DNA of 64,000 nt from JACQHM01 sp964535215 (GCA_964535215.1 CAZHST010000014.1:1-64000); one strand, 5' to 3'. Positions 1-8,273 are shown, numbered from the stretch's first letter. Numbers and translations are program-made. The notes: a model not told the origin generated them from the letters alone.

Positions 1-63
1 AGCGGGGGACTGGAAGCGGGCGGTGAGCAGGTCAGTTCCTGTTCCTGGGACAGGGACGGCTGT

Positions 64-1173
64 ATGAAAGGGGTACACACTTTTGTACAGTTTTTCGAAC
101 CAGGAAGGAGGGTTGTCCCCTTCCTCGGACTGATCGTCCTGGCCATCGTCATCTCTGCCTGGGAGGCCCGGAGCGGCTCCCACAGCCTTCAACAGGAAGG
201 AGGACTCCACGACCCGCGGGAGTCCCACCTCAGAAACATCCGGCAGCTCACCTTCGGCGGCCAGAACGCCGAGGCCTACTTCTCCGCCGATGGCACCAGG
301 CTCATCTTCCAGGCGACCCGGGACGGCTTCCGGTGTGACCAGATCTTCACCATGGACATCAACGGAGGCCACATCCGGCTGGTCAGCACGGGGAAAGGGC
401 GGACCACCTGCGCCTTCTTCTTCCCCGACGGGAAGCGGTTCATCTACGCCTCCACCCACCTTGGCGATCCCGAGTGCCCGCCGAAGCCGGACATGAGCCA
501 GGGCTACGTCTGGCCGATCTACCCCACCTATGATCTCTTCAGCGCCGACCTGGACGGTTCCCGCCTCGTCCGTCTTACGGACACCTGGGGCTACGACGCC
601 GAGGGGGCCATCTCCCCCGATGGGAAACGGATCGTCTTTACCTCCATGAGGGATGGGGACCTGGACCTCTACACGATGGACGCCGACGGGAAGGATGTCA
701 AACGCCTCACCTATGAGAAGGGCTACGACGGGGGGGCCTTTTACTCGTACGATGGGAAGTCCATCGTGTACCGGGCCTATCATCCGAAGACCGGGGAAGA
801 GTTGAGGGCCTACGAGGATCTCTTGAGGAGGCATCTGGTCAGGCCTTCCCGGATGGAGCTTTTCCTGATGGACGCTGACGGGGGGAACAAACGGCAGATC
901 ACGGACAACGGGGCGGCGAACTTCGCCCCCTTCCTGCACCCGAACGGCCGCCAGATCATCTTCGCCTCGAACCTCCATGACCCGACGGGCCGGACCTTTG
1001 CCCTCTACCTCATCAACACCGACGGGACCGGGCTGGAGCGGGTCACCTATGCCGAGCGCTTCGCCAGCTTCCCCATGTTCTCCCCCGATGGGAAGAAGCT
1101 GGTCTTCGCCTCGACGAGGAACGCCAGGACCCCTCAGGAGATGAACATCTTCATCGCCGATTGGGTTCCCTGA
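64..1173 (+). CDS. PD40/TolB-like beta-propeller protein, membrane-anchored
   Basis: A 369-residue protein with one hydrophobic N-terminal segment (about residues 17-33) followed by about six WD40-like PD40 repeats. The repeats show as recurring 'SPDGK..IVF.S' strands, each followed by a 'MDADG' or 'INTDG' turn (for example near residues 75, 122, 185, 228, 292 and 340). Such propellers resemble the C-terminal domain of TolB and usually mediate protein or ligand binding in the periplasm. There is no TolB N-terminal domain and no tol/pal neighbour, so TolB itself is unlikely. The specific role is unknown. The start is the first ATG after the window edge; the Shine-Dalgarno sequence is weak. Confidence 0.8.
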   Translation: MKGVHTFVQFFEPGRRVVPFLGLIVLAIVISAWEARSGSHSLQQEGGLHDPRESHLRNIRQLTFGGQNAEAYFSADGTRLIFQATRDGFRCDQIFTMDINGGHIRLVSTGKGRTTCAFFFPDGKRFIYASTHLGDPECPPKPDMSQGYVWPIYPTYDLFSADLDGSRLVRLTDTWGYDAEGAISPDGKRIVFTSMRDGDLDLYTMDADGKDVKRLTYEKGYDGGAFYSYDGKSIVYRAYHPKTGEELRAYEDLLRRHLVRPSRMELFLMDADGGNKRQITDNGAANFAPFLHPNGRQIIFASNLHDPTGRTFALYLINTDGTGLERVTYAERFASFPMFSPDGKKLVFASTRNARTPQEMNIFIADWVP

Positions 1174-1184
1174 GGGGCCGACCA

Positions 1185-1556
1185 CTACGGCGGGACAAGA
1201 TCCCCTTCGACCCTCACCGTCATCCGGGTGATGGTGACGATCCCGGTGAGGAGGCTGATCAGGACGTCGAGGGCCGAGAATTCGCTTCTGATCGTTAAGT
1301 TCTCGATGGCAGCCTGCCGCGCCCGCCGATCCAAGACCTCCCGGGTCACATCGTTTTCGCTGATCGGGACGAGGCCAAAGAGGGCATACCAGATCGGCAT
1401 CTCCTCGACAAAATGGGTCCGGTCCCTCCCCTCCGCCTTGGGGAGGGATGCGGTGAAGGTGATGGGTCCGGGGGTGAGGGGCTTCGTGTACGTGACCGTG
1501 TAACAGCCTGTCGCCAGGAGCGGGATGCTGAGGAAGAGGGCCAGGAGCCTTTTCAT
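1185..1556 (-). CDS. Small putative lipoprotein
   Basis: 123 residues starting MKRLLALF, with a type II signal peptide and lipobox LATGC (Cys18). It is therefore probably lipid-anchored in the inner or outer membrane. The start at 1556 is preceded by an AGGAGA Shine-Dalgarno sequence; the longer upstream reading frame overlaps the divergent SDR gene and is not needed. A hydrophobic stretch near residues 95-110 suggests a second membrane-associated segment. The size and N-terminus loosely recall Bor-like lipoproteins, but I do not recognise a family. It converges on the PD40 gene, 11 bases away. Confidence 0.7.
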   Translation of the reverse strand: MKRLLALFLSIPLLATGCYTVTYTKPLTPGPITFTASLPKAEGRDRTHFVEEMPIWYALFGLVPISENDVTREVLDRRARQAAIENLTIRSEFSALDVLISLLTGIVTITRMTVRVEGDLVPP

Positions 1557-1665
1557 CGGGGTCTCCTTGGAATCGGGTCGCCAGCCGGAGGTCTCTTGAG
1601 CGCTTAGCGGCATGGTACCACAGGACCATGGGAAAGGCAAGGAAGCGATCGGGAGCCGGTGAGGG

Positions 1666-2376
1666 ATGAGGTTGCAGGGTAAGGTCGCGATGATTACCGG
1701 AGGCGCGAGGGGGATCGGCCGGACCGTGGCCGAAGCCTTTGCGAAGGAAGGGGCGTCTGTCGCCATCTGCGCCAGGACCGCCTCGGAGCTTCAGGAGACC
1801 GAGGACACCATCAGGAGGGAGGGGGGACGGGTCCTCGCCCTCGTGTGTGACGTCTCCCGGGTGGAGCCCGTGGAGGCCTTTGTGAAGCAGACCCTGGAGG
1901 CCTTCGGTCGGATTGACATCCTTGTCAACAACGCGGGGGTGCTCACCCGGCGGGCCTCCTTAAAGGATGTGACGGTCGAGGAGTGGGACTACGTCATGGC
2001 CGTGAACCTCCGGGGGCCGTTCCTGATGACAAGGGCCGTCCTCCCTCACATGCTTGAGAGACGGCAGGGGAGCATCATCAACGTCTCCTCCGGTTTGGGG
2101 AGGATGAGCCTGCCTGGCTGGGGGCCCTACGGGGTTTCGAAGTGGGGGTTGGAAGGGTTGACCCGGTACTTAGCCGATGAGCTCGAGGGGTCTGGGATTC
2201 GGGTCAACGCCGTGAGTCCTGGGATGGTCAGGACCAGGATGACAAACTTCGCCGGCGCCCCTGTCGAGACCGTGATTGACCTCTTCGTCTTCTTAGCCTC
2301 CGATGCCTCGAGGCGGATCACCGGCCGGTCCCTGGACGTGGGGACATGGCGCTCTGCCGTCGGTCTCAGAGGGTAG
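1666..2376 (+). CDS. Short-chain dehydrogenase/reductase (classical SDR)
   Basis: 236 residues with the full classical SDR signature: nucleotide-binding TGGARGIG (residues 11-18), NNAG (88-91), catalytic Ser141/142, Tyr155 and Lys159 (YxxxK), and the PG motif after the active site. Members reduce or oxidise alcohol/carbonyl substrates with NAD(P)(H). It is most like FabG-type 3-oxoacyl reductases, but the substrate cannot be read from sequence. The C-terminus is slightly short and shows no clear quinone or acyl carrier contacts. It is divergent from the small lipoprotein and convergent with the PBP gene, so it is probably monocistronic. Confidence 0.85.
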   Translation: MRLQGKVAMITGGARGIGRTVAEAFAKEGASVAICARTASELQETEDTIRREGGRVLALVCDVSRVEPVEAFVKQTLEAFGRIDILVNNAGVLTRRASLKDVTVEEWDYVMAVNLRGPFLMTRAVLPHMLERRQGSIINVSSGLGRMSLPGWGPYGVSKWGLEGLTRYLADELEGSGIRVNAVSPGMVRTRMTNFAGAPVETVIDLFVFLASDASRRITGRSLDVGTWRSAVGLRG

Positions 2377-2380
2377 GGGC

Positions 2381-4381
2381 TCAGACTCCCGGTTCAGGCA
2401 GGGGACCTTCGGGGGGTCGAGCGGGAGGCTGGATGAAAACCTCGGGGATCGCCTGGGGGTCTTCGGGGGAAGAGGTTTGACCGGTGTTCCGGTTCACCCA
2501 GTGGGTGGTAATCCCCGGCGGCACCGGGAACTCCTCGGGAGGCATCCCCTTCAAGGCTTCCCTCATAAAGGCCACCCAGATGGGGGCGGCCAGGCGGCCG
2601 GCGCTCTCATGGGAGCCTAAGGATCGGGGGGTATCGTAGCCGATCCAGAGGCCGGCCACGAGGCTCGGGGTGTAGCCGATGAACCAGAGGTCCTGGGCCT
2701 CCTGGCTCGTCCCCGTCTTCGCCGCAACGGGTCGGCCAAGGGCCTTTGCCCGTTTGGCCGTTCCCCGCTCCACCGCCCCCTGGAGGACGGAGGTCACGGT
2801 GTAGGCCACTTCTTCGCTCAGGGCCTGGACCAGCCTAGGGATGGACTCCTCGACCGGCTCCCCGTTCGGGCCGAGAATCTTCAGGATCGTAAAGGGCTTT
2901 GCCCAGATCCCTCCGTTCGCGAAGGCCCCGTAGGCCGCTGTCAGCTCGAGAAGGGTGACCTCTGAGGTCCCGAGGGCTAGGGCGTATTCGGGGCGGAGGT
3001 CGCTTCTGATCCCCAGGTCGCGGGCCAGTCTGATGACGGAATCAACCCCCACCTGTTCCATCAGGCGGACCGTGGGGACGTTGATGGACTCCTCCAGGGC
3101 CCTCCGGAGCGTCACGACCCCCCGGAAGGTCCGGTCGAAGTTCTCGGGGGTCCAGACCTCTTGTCGGCTTCCTGACCCGATGAGGTAGCGGACCGGCTCA
3201 TCCACCAGGAGGTCAGCCGGGGTGAACCCAAGGTTAAAGGCGGCGGCGTAGACGAAAGGCTTGAAGGCCGACCCCGGCTGCCGCCTCGCCTGGACAACCC
3301 GGTTGAACTGGCTCCGCCGGTACTCGGCCCCGCCGACCATGGCCTTGATCGCCCCCGTTTTGGGATCCAGGGCGACAAGGGCCCCTTCAAGGGGCGGGTG
3401 GGGAGGTCTCTTCAGACTCCTCTCGATCTGCCGGAGGCCGGCCTTCAGGGCCGAAACGGCGGCCTGTTGCATCTCAAGGTTTAAGGTTGTGAAGATCCGG
3501 AGGCCCCCTTTCAAGAGGACCTCGTGGGTGTAGCGACGCTCCAGCTCCTGCCGGACATAATCTACAAAGAAAGGGGCAAGGCCCGAGGCCCGAAAGTACG
3601 GGTTAACCTTGATCGGCACCTTCATGGCCGCCCGGGCCTCGGCGGGTCGGATCAGCTTCAGCTCCATCATCCGCTTCAGGACCATGTCCCGCCGCTCCTT
3701 GGCCTTCTTTGGGTGGAGGAAGGGGGAGTAGAGGGCCGGGGCTCTGATCAAACCGGCGATCAAAGCAGCCTCAGGGAGCGTGACCCTTGTGACCGGCTTG
3801 GAAAAGTAGGTCCGGGCGGCGGCCTCGACCCCATAAGCGCCGTGGCCGAGGTAGACCACGTTCAGGTACATCTCAAGGATCTTGTTCTTCGAGTACCGGT
3901 TCTCGAGCTCGTTAGCAAGTTTTAGCTCCTTGAGCTTCCTGGTGAGGGTCCGCTCCGGGGTTAAGAAGAGGACCTTGGCAAGCTGCTGCGTGATGGTGCT
4001 CCCCCCCTCCTTGACCCGTAAAGCGGTCAGGTTCCTCAGGGTGGCCCGGGCGATCCCTTTCACATCCACCGGCCCATGCTGGTAGAACCGGGCATCTTCG
4101 ATGGCCAAAACGGCGTTCCTGAGGACCATCGGGATCCTGTGGAGGGGGACAAAGATCCGGTAGGGGCTGGCCAGGGTGGCGAAGGGTCTTCCGTCGTCGG
4201 AGAGGAGGATCGCCGGCTCCCCGGGCTGGAAAAGGTCCAGCTTGTCCAGACGGGGGAGGTCCGCCTCGTCGGCCAGGGGGGCCGCTTCCCCCTTCAGGGG
4301 AAGCCAGAGGAAGATGAGGGCCAACGCCGTAAGGGTCGAGAGGAGAAGGCGGTGTCCCTTTTGGATCATCGGCGGCTTCAT
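2381..4381 (-). CDS. mrcA: Class A penicillin-binding protein (PBP1A family)
   Basis: Bifunctional peptidoglycan synthase of about 666 residues. After an N-terminal membrane segment comes a GT51 glycosyltransferase domain (EDxxFxxH near residue 95, then GGSTITQQ near 127, and the NKILEMYLN motif). The transpeptidase domain carries the acyl-enzyme Ser371 in GSAFK, the SIN triad element near 432 and KTGTS near 555. All catalytic motifs are intact, so it should polymerise glycan and cross-link stem peptides at the cytoplasmic membrane. The ATG at 4381 overlaps the TGA of the upstream dehydrogenase (ATGA), so the two are translationally coupled. A GTG at 4390 is an alternative start. Confidence 0.92.
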   Translation of the reverse strand: MKPPMIQKGHRLLLSTLTALALIFLWLPLKGEAAPLADEADLPRLDKLDLFQPGEPAILLSDDGRPFATLASPYRIFVPLHRIPMVLRNAVLAIEDARFYQHGPVDVKGIARATLRNLTALRVKEGGSTITQQLAKVLFLTPERTLTRKLKELKLANELENRYSKNKILEMYLNVVYLGHGAYGVEAAARTYFSKPVTRVTLPEAALIAGLIRAPALYSPFLHPKKAKERRDMVLKRMMELKLIRPAEARAAMKVPIKVNPYFRASGLAPFFVDYVRQELERRYTHEVLLKGGLRIFTTLNLEMQQAAVSALKAGLRQIERSLKRPPHPPLEGALVALDPKTGAIKAMVGGAEYRRSQFNRVVQARRQPGSAFKPFVYAAAFNLGFTPADLLVDEPVRYLIGSGSRQEVWTPENFDRTFRGVVTLRRALEESINVPTVRLMEQVGVDSVIRLARDLGIRSDLRPEYALALGTSEVTLLELTAAYGAFANGGIWAKPFTILKILGPNGEPVEESIPRLVQALSEEVAYTVTSVLQGAVERGTAKRAKALGRPVAAKTGTSQEAQDLWFIGYTPSLVAGLWIGYDTPRSLGSHESAGRLAAPIWVAFMREALKGMPPEEFPVPPGITTHWVNRNTGQTSSPEDPQAIPEVFIQPPARPPEGPLPEPGV

Positions 4382-5355
4382 CCCTGCCACACTTCAGGAT
4401 TGAGCAGGTTGGGCGGGCGCTTTCCTGTCAGCCCGGCCACGCAGTTCTCCGCGGCCACGCTGGCCATCTTGATCCTGGTCTCCATCGTCGCGCTTCCGAT
4501 GTGGGGGGCCATGACCACGTTCTTCAAGGAGAGAAGCCCCCGCTCGATCTTCGGTTCCCGCTCGAAGACATCCAGGCCCGCACCAGCGATCCATCCCTCC
4601 CTCAGGGCCTTGACCAGGGCCTTCTCGTCCACGACGGGACCCCGGGCGGCATTGACCAGGATGGCCGTCCTCTTCATGGTTTTCAGCTCTTTCTCGCCGA
4701 TGTAGTGGACGGTCTCGGGGGTTAAAGGGACATGGAGGCAGACGAAATCCGATTCCTGAAGGAGGGTCTCTTTGTCCACATACGTCGCGTTCAGCGCCTC
4801 TTCAACGGCATGGTCGGCCCGATGGCGCTGGGTGTAGAGGATCCGCATCTCGAAACCCTTGGCCCGCCGGGCGACGGCCTGGCCGATCCTCCCGAAGCCG
4901 ACGATTCCTAAGGTCTTGTGGTGAACATCCTGCCCGAGGAGGAGGAGAAACTGCCAGTGTTTCCACTTCCTGTCCCGGATGAACGTATCCCCCTCGACGA
5001 TCCTCCTGGCCGTGGCGAGGAGAAGGGCCCAGGTCAGATCGGCGGTGGTGTCGGTCAGGACCCCCGGGGTGTTGGTGACCATCACCCTGTGACGGGTGGC
5101 GGCCTGGACATCAATGTTATCATACCCAACGGCCACGGTGCTCACAATCTTCAGGTGGGGAGCTTGGCGGAAGACCTCCTCGTCGAAAAGGTCTGTGGCG
5201 AAGGCGATGACCCCCTCCTTCCCTTGAAGACGGCGGATCAGCTCCCGTTTCGGCGTGGGCCGATCCCGCTTCAGCAGCAGAACCTCGCACTCCCGTTGGA
5301 CAATGTCAAGGGCTTCCTTGGGGATCGTTCTGGTGATCAGGACCTTTGGCTTCAA
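4378..5355 (-). CDS. gyaR: D-2-hydroxyacid dehydrogenase (glyoxylate/hydroxypyruvate reductase type)
   Basis: About 325 residues of the D-isomer 2-hydroxyacid dehydrogenase family, closest in pattern to GyaR glyoxylate reductases. It has the NAD(P)-binding GFGRIG (about 153-158) and the catalytic Arg in NAARG (about 238), Glu in FEREP (about 267) and His in PHIG (about 285). The likely substrates are glyoxylate or hydroxypyruvate. I favour the TTG at 5355. It is preceded by GGAGGG at good spacing and yields the family-typical MKPKVLITR start; an ATG at 5373 is upstream. It is the first gene of a two-gene operon with the PBP. Confidence 0.88.
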   Translation of the reverse strand: MKPKVLITRTIPKEALDIVQRECEVLLLKRDRPTPKRELIRRLQGKEGVIAFATDLFDEEVFRQAPHLKIVSTVAVGYDNIDVQAATRHRVMVTNTPGVLTDTTADLTWALLLATARRIVEGDTFIRDRKWKHWQFLLLLGQDVHHKTLGIVGFGRIGQAVARRAKGFEMRILYTQRHRADHAVEEALNATYVDKETLLQESDFVCLHVPLTPETVHYIGEKELKTMKRTAILVNAARGPVVDEKALVKALREGWIAGAGLDVFEREPKIERGLLSLKNVVMAPHIGSATMETRIKMASVAAENCVAGLTGKRPPNLLNPEVWQG

Positions 5356-5457
5356 CGTTTCCCTCCATCCCAAGTGTGGGTTTTCAAAGAGATCCCTCCG
5401 TCTCCCCTCCCCAGGCCCCTTTAATAAGGAGAGAGGGCCCTCTCCGGTATCGTTTGA

Positions 5458-5486
5458 AATCTAGCCAGGGGGGGAACCTTTGTCAA
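5458..5486 (-). promoter_or_regulatory. Sigma-70-like promoter for gyaR-PBP operon
   Basis: On the minus strand, TTGACA is followed after 17 bases by TAGATT. The predicted transcript starts about 95 bases before the TTG start codon. A perfect 14-bp palindrome (GAGAGGGCCCTCTC, 5431-5444) lies in the transcribed leader and could be an operator or a leader hairpin. Confidence 0.55.
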
Positions 5487-5512
5487 GGGGGCTAGGGTTT
5501 CCAGAGTTTCCC

Positions 5513-5541
5513 TTGACATCTTGGAGAGCGAAGTGTAAAAA
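5513..5541 (+). promoter_or_regulatory. Sigma-70-like promoter for thioesterase
   Basis: TTGACA, 17-base spacer, TAAAAA, placed about 50 bases upstream of the thioesterase ATG. It is divergent from the gyaR promoter. Confidence 0.5.
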
Positions 5542-5589
5542 TCAGCCTGCATTGGATGGTCCTGATCGCCTGGAGCGGAGGAGGGGGCG

Positions 5590-6042
5590 ATGCCGGTTGA
5601 GAAGGGGGAGAAGGGGGAGATCGAGCGGACGGTGACGAAGGAGGAGGCGGCCAGCCGGTTCGGGAATCCAGGGGTGGAGGTCCTCGCCACACCGGTCCTG
5701 GTCGCCTGGATGGAGGAGGCGGCCATCGCCGCCATCCATCGGCATCTGGAGCCCGGCCAGGGGACGGTCGGGACGATGGTGGCGATCCGGCACCTGGCCG
5801 CGACCCCTGTCGGGATGAGGGTGAAGGTCATGGCCCAGGTCAAGGAGGTCGAGGGCCGCCGCCTCCTCTTCACGGTCGAGGCCTACGATCAAAAGGAGAA
5901 AATCGCCGAAGGGGAGCACGAGCGCTTCGTGGTGAACCTTTCCAGGTTTCTGGACAAGGCTACCAGGAAAGTCCAGGGGTTAGGAACTGCTCAAGAGATT
6001 GTTGACATTCATGGACGTATGGGGCATGAGATGGATGGATGA
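5590..6042 (+). CDS. Hotdog-fold thioesterase, FlK (fluoroacetyl-CoA thioesterase) family
   Basis: 150 residues. The central hotdog region contains ATPVLVAWMEEAA and later IRHLAATPVG. Candidate catalytic residues Thr34, Glu42 and His68 have spacings of 8 and 26, the same spacing as the Thr42/Glu50/His76 triad of FlK. The enzyme probably hydrolyses a small acyl-CoA. Fluoroacetyl-CoA itself is not implied, since most relatives act on ordinary short acyl-CoAs. A strong GGAGGAGGGGG Shine-Dalgarno sequence precedes the ATG. The last 30 or so residues after SRFLDK look lineage-specific. Confidence 0.8.
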   Translation: MPVEKGEKGEIERTVTKEEAASRFGNPGVEVLATPVLVAWMEEAAIAAIHRHLEPGQGTVGTMVAIRHLAATPVGMRVKVMAQVKEVEGRRLLFTVEAYDQKEKIAEGEHERFVVNLSRFLDKATRKVQGLGTAQEIVDIHGRMGHEMDG

Positions 6043-6064
6043 AGCTGAGCCCGTAGGCCGGGAA

Positions 6065-6093
6065 GCCAGGCGTCAGCGACAAGACCGCCTGGC
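6065..6093 (+). repeat. Inverted repeat upstream of TnpB-like gene (possible element end)
   Basis: GCCAGGCG (6065-6072) and CGCCTGGC (6086-6093) form a perfect 8-bp stem with a 13-base loop, between the thioesterase stop and the TnpB-like start. IS200/IS605 elements carry subterminal hairpins at their ends, so this may mark the left end. No companion TnpA is present. Confidence 0.35.
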
Positions 6094-6155
6094 GGTGGTT
6101 TCGCGCGGCGGAGTCGTGAGGGGGCTGATGGTGGCTTGAGGGAAGAGGCCGGCCG

Positions 6156-7466
6156 GTGAAAGCGACCTTTGAGGCGAAGCTGAAAGACGAGCGCCTCTCC
6201 CCGGTGCTGGAGGCCATCGCCGACCTGTTTGGCCGGGTGGAGCGTTGCCTCTTCCGCGATCACTACGTTCGAGGACAATCTCTCCCGAGCTTGAAACGGG
6301 ACTACCTCCGCCGCTTCGGCCTGACGGCCCGGTGGTTCAATGCCATCGCCATGGACCTCCGGGAGAAGGTCGAGGCCGCCCGCCGGAATGCCCAACGGCG
6401 GGTGACGACCCTCACCCGGCAGGGGCAGGCCGTCCGCCAGACGCTCATTCAGCTGACCCGTCGGCTGAGGGATCCCCACGAGCCTCCTCGCGATCCTCAG
6501 GCCTGTCTGCCCAACAGGCAGGGGCTCCGCGTCGTGCTCCATCAGAAAAAGCGGCGGCTTTCCCTCTTGGAGGCCCGCCTTCAGCAGGCGGAGCAGGCCA
6601 CCCTCCGGCGGGTGCCCCAGCTCTGCTTTGGAAGTCGTCACCTGTTTCGCGCCCAATTCCATCTCGACGAGAACGGCTACCGCTCCCCCGAGGAGTGGCT
6701 CAAGGACTGGAGGGCCACCTGCAGCAACCAGTTCCTGTGCCTGGGCTCGAAGGAGGAAACCGGCGGCAATCAGACCTGCACCCTCTTCAGCAATGGCACC
6801 CTCCGGCTCCGGGTGCCCGAGGCCCTGGTTCCCCGGTTCGGGCGGTGGGTCCTCCTCCGGGACATCGCCTCCCCCTACGGCCAGGAGGTGATCGAGCAGG
6901 CGCTCCTTACCGGCCAGGCCCTCACGTACCGGTTCGTCCGGCGGACCCGGAAGGGGAAGGCTGTCTGGTATCTCCAGGTGACGGCGGACCGCCCTCCGGC
7001 CCCGATCCTCACGTCCCGGAAGCACGGGGCCCTCGGGGTGGATTTGAACCCCCATAGTGTCATCGGCTTTGTCAAGTTTGGCCGCGGCTATGGGCTCTCG
7101 CCGGATGCCGCCGCAGCGGTGGCGATTGCCCGACGAGGCTTAGGATTCGGAGAACGGCTCTCTTCCAGGGGGCACCCTGGGGATCGCGAAGGGTCCGCCT
7201 TCCCCCTACCCGTGAGGACTCGGGGGAAGCACGTCTGGAGCGATTGGGGTCGTTTGAACCGAAGGCTGCGGAGGAGGGGCGGCCTCTCCGCCCTTCTTCC
7301 CGGTCGGCGTCCCTCCGAGGGAGACCGGGGTCGGGTCCGGACCCGATCCCCGGGGGCACCGGCCCTCTTGCACGGCCCCCCGAGGGATGGCGAGGCCCCG
7401 GGACCGGGGTGGGACTCCCCGGCGCCAAGGGTCGGGAGCGCTGTTCGCCCGGCCTGCATGGGATAA
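6156..7466 (+). CDS. tnpB: TnpB-like protein with in-frame loss of the RuvC core
   Basis: 436 residues, GTG start. The N-terminal two thirds look like TnpB-related proteins of IS200/IS605/IS607 elements, with a basic helical region and a beta-rich part around 200-290. They lead to the first RuvC motif GVDLNPH (Asp296 near 7041). The text then jumps straight to SVIGF..GYGLSPDAAAA..RRGLGFGERL, which in the related protein at 23018-24346 lies about 135 residues further on. The middle of the nuclease, including the RuvC-II Glu, is therefore missing without a frame change. The arginine-rich low-complexity tail (about 340-436) runs to 28 bases before uppS. Probably a decayed or repurposed TnpB without nuclease activity. 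Confidence 0.7.
   Translation: MKATFEAKLKDERLSPVLEAIADLFGRVERCLFRDHYVRGQSLPSLKRDYLRRFGLTARWFNAIAMDLREKVEAARRNAQRRVTTLTRQGQAVRQTLIQLTRRLRDPHEPPRDPQACLPNRQGLRVVLHQKKRRLSLLEARLQQAEQATLRRVPQLCFGSRHLFRAQFHLDENGYRSPEEWLKDWRATCSNQFLCLGSKEETGGNQTCTLFSNGTLRLRVPEALVPRFGRWVLLRDIASPYGQEVIEQALLTGQALTYRFVRRTRKGKAVWYLQVTADRPPAPILTSRKHGALGVDLNPHSVIGFVKFGRGYGLSPDAAAAVAIARRGLGFGERLSSRGHPGDREGSAFPLPVRTRGKHVWSDWGRLNRRLRRRGGLSALLPGRRPSEGDRGRVRTRSPGAPALLHGPPRDGEAPGPGWDSPAPRVGSAVRPACMG
6501..6519 (+). repeat. Small hairpin insertion inside the TnpB-like gene
   Basis: GCCTGT (6501-6506), 7-base loop, ACAGGC (6514-6519), perfect 6-bp stem. It encodes ACLPNRQ in frame and seems extra relative to the surrounding protein. 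Similar CCTGCCTG/CAGGCAGG micro-palindromes are scattered through genes of several uncultured lineages. Confidence 0.4.
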
Positions 7467-7480
7467 ATGTCCATGCTTAG
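7085..7480 (+). ncRNA. Structured 3' segment of TnpB-like locus; possible omega RNA remnant
   Basis: The 3' part of the TnpB-like gene is rich in strong stems. CCGGGG (7325-7330) plus TCGGGTCCGGACCCGA (7331-7346) pair with CCCCGG (7348-7353) through a one-base bulge. CCCCGG/CCGGGG pairs at 7396-7409, and a GCATGG/CCATGC hairpin (7456-7476) follows just after the stop codon. TnpB guide RNAs overlap the 3' end of tnpB and the right end of the element, so this is a candidate. GC-rich sequence folds easily and this could be chance. Confidence 0.25.
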
Positions 7481-7493
7481 AGGAACGGTAGCT

Positions 7494-8273
7494 ATGGGAC
7501 TCAAAGGGCTCATCTACCGGCTGTACGAAAAGGCCCTCCTCCGGGAGGTGAGGCGGGGCGAGATGCCCCGTCATATCGGGTTAATCCTCGATGGCAACCG
7601 GCGGTTCGCGAGGGAGCAGGGCCTGGAGGATGTCCTGGAGGGCCACCGCCGGGGGGCCGAGAAGCTGGAGCAGACCCTCCTGTGGTGTGAGGAGCTGAAC
7701 ATCCGGATGGTGACCATCTGGATCCTTTCGACCGAGAACCTAAACCGGAGCCCTCGGGAGACCCAGGGCCTCCTCGCCCTGATCGAGCGGAAGATGCGGG
7801 AGCTGACCACGGACCCCCGGGTCCACCAGCGCCGGATGCGGATCAGGGCGATTGGCCAGTTGGAGCTTCTGCCGGAATCGACCCGCCAGGCGATCCGCGA
7901 GGCGGAGGAGGCGACCAAGACCTACGAGGCCTTCTTCTTGAACGTCGCCGTTGGCTACGGGGGAAGGCAGGAGATCGTGGATGCGGTGAAAAGCCTCCTC
8001 CGGGATCGGATGGAGCGAAACGAGCCCCTTTCCCGGATCATTGAGGAGCTCTCCCCTGACGAGATCAGCAAGCATCTCTACACCTACGACCTCCCCGACC
8101 CCGATCTGATCATCAGGACGAGCGGGGAGATCCGGTTGAGCGGCTTCCTCCTGTGGCAGAGTGCCTACAGCGAGTTCTACTTCTGCGACGTCTTCTGGCC
8201 GGCGTTCCGGAAGATCGATCTCTTGAGGGCGATCCGAAGCTACCAGCAGCGCCAGCGCCGCTTTGGGGTGTGA
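7494..8273 (+). CDS. uppS: Undecaprenyl (polyprenyl) diphosphate synthase
   Basis: 259 residues from the ATG at 7494 (AGAGGA upstream). A longer frame from 7467 overlaps the element hairpin. Family signatures are DGNRR (33-37), the EGHRRGAE helix, STENLNR, and near the end DLIIRTSGE..LSGFLLWQ. It condenses isopentenyl diphosphate onto FPP to make the C55 cis-polyprenyl carrier for peptidoglycan and O-antigen. The DGNRRFARE and RLSGFLLWQSAY variants are closer to archaeal/actinobacterial-type members than to the E. coli enzyme, so the chain length is less certain. The stop overlaps the GTG of rtcA. Confidence 0.92.
   Translation: MGLKGLIYRLYEKALLREVRRGEMPRHIGLILDGNRRFAREQGLEDVLEGHRRGAEKLEQTLLWCEELNIRMVTIWILSTENLNRSPRETQGLLALIERKMRELTTDPRVHQRRMRIRAIGQLELLPESTRQAIREAEEATKTYEAFFLNVAVGYGGRQEIVDAVKSLLRDRMERNEPLSRIIEELSPDEISKHLYTYDLPDPDLIIRTSGEIRLSGFLLWQSAYSEFYFCDVFWPAFRKIDLLRAIRSYQQRQRRFGV

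Noticed and set aside
64..1173. Assignment as TolB
   Set aside because: Only the propeller repeats are present; the TolB N-terminal domain and any tol-pal neighbours are missing.
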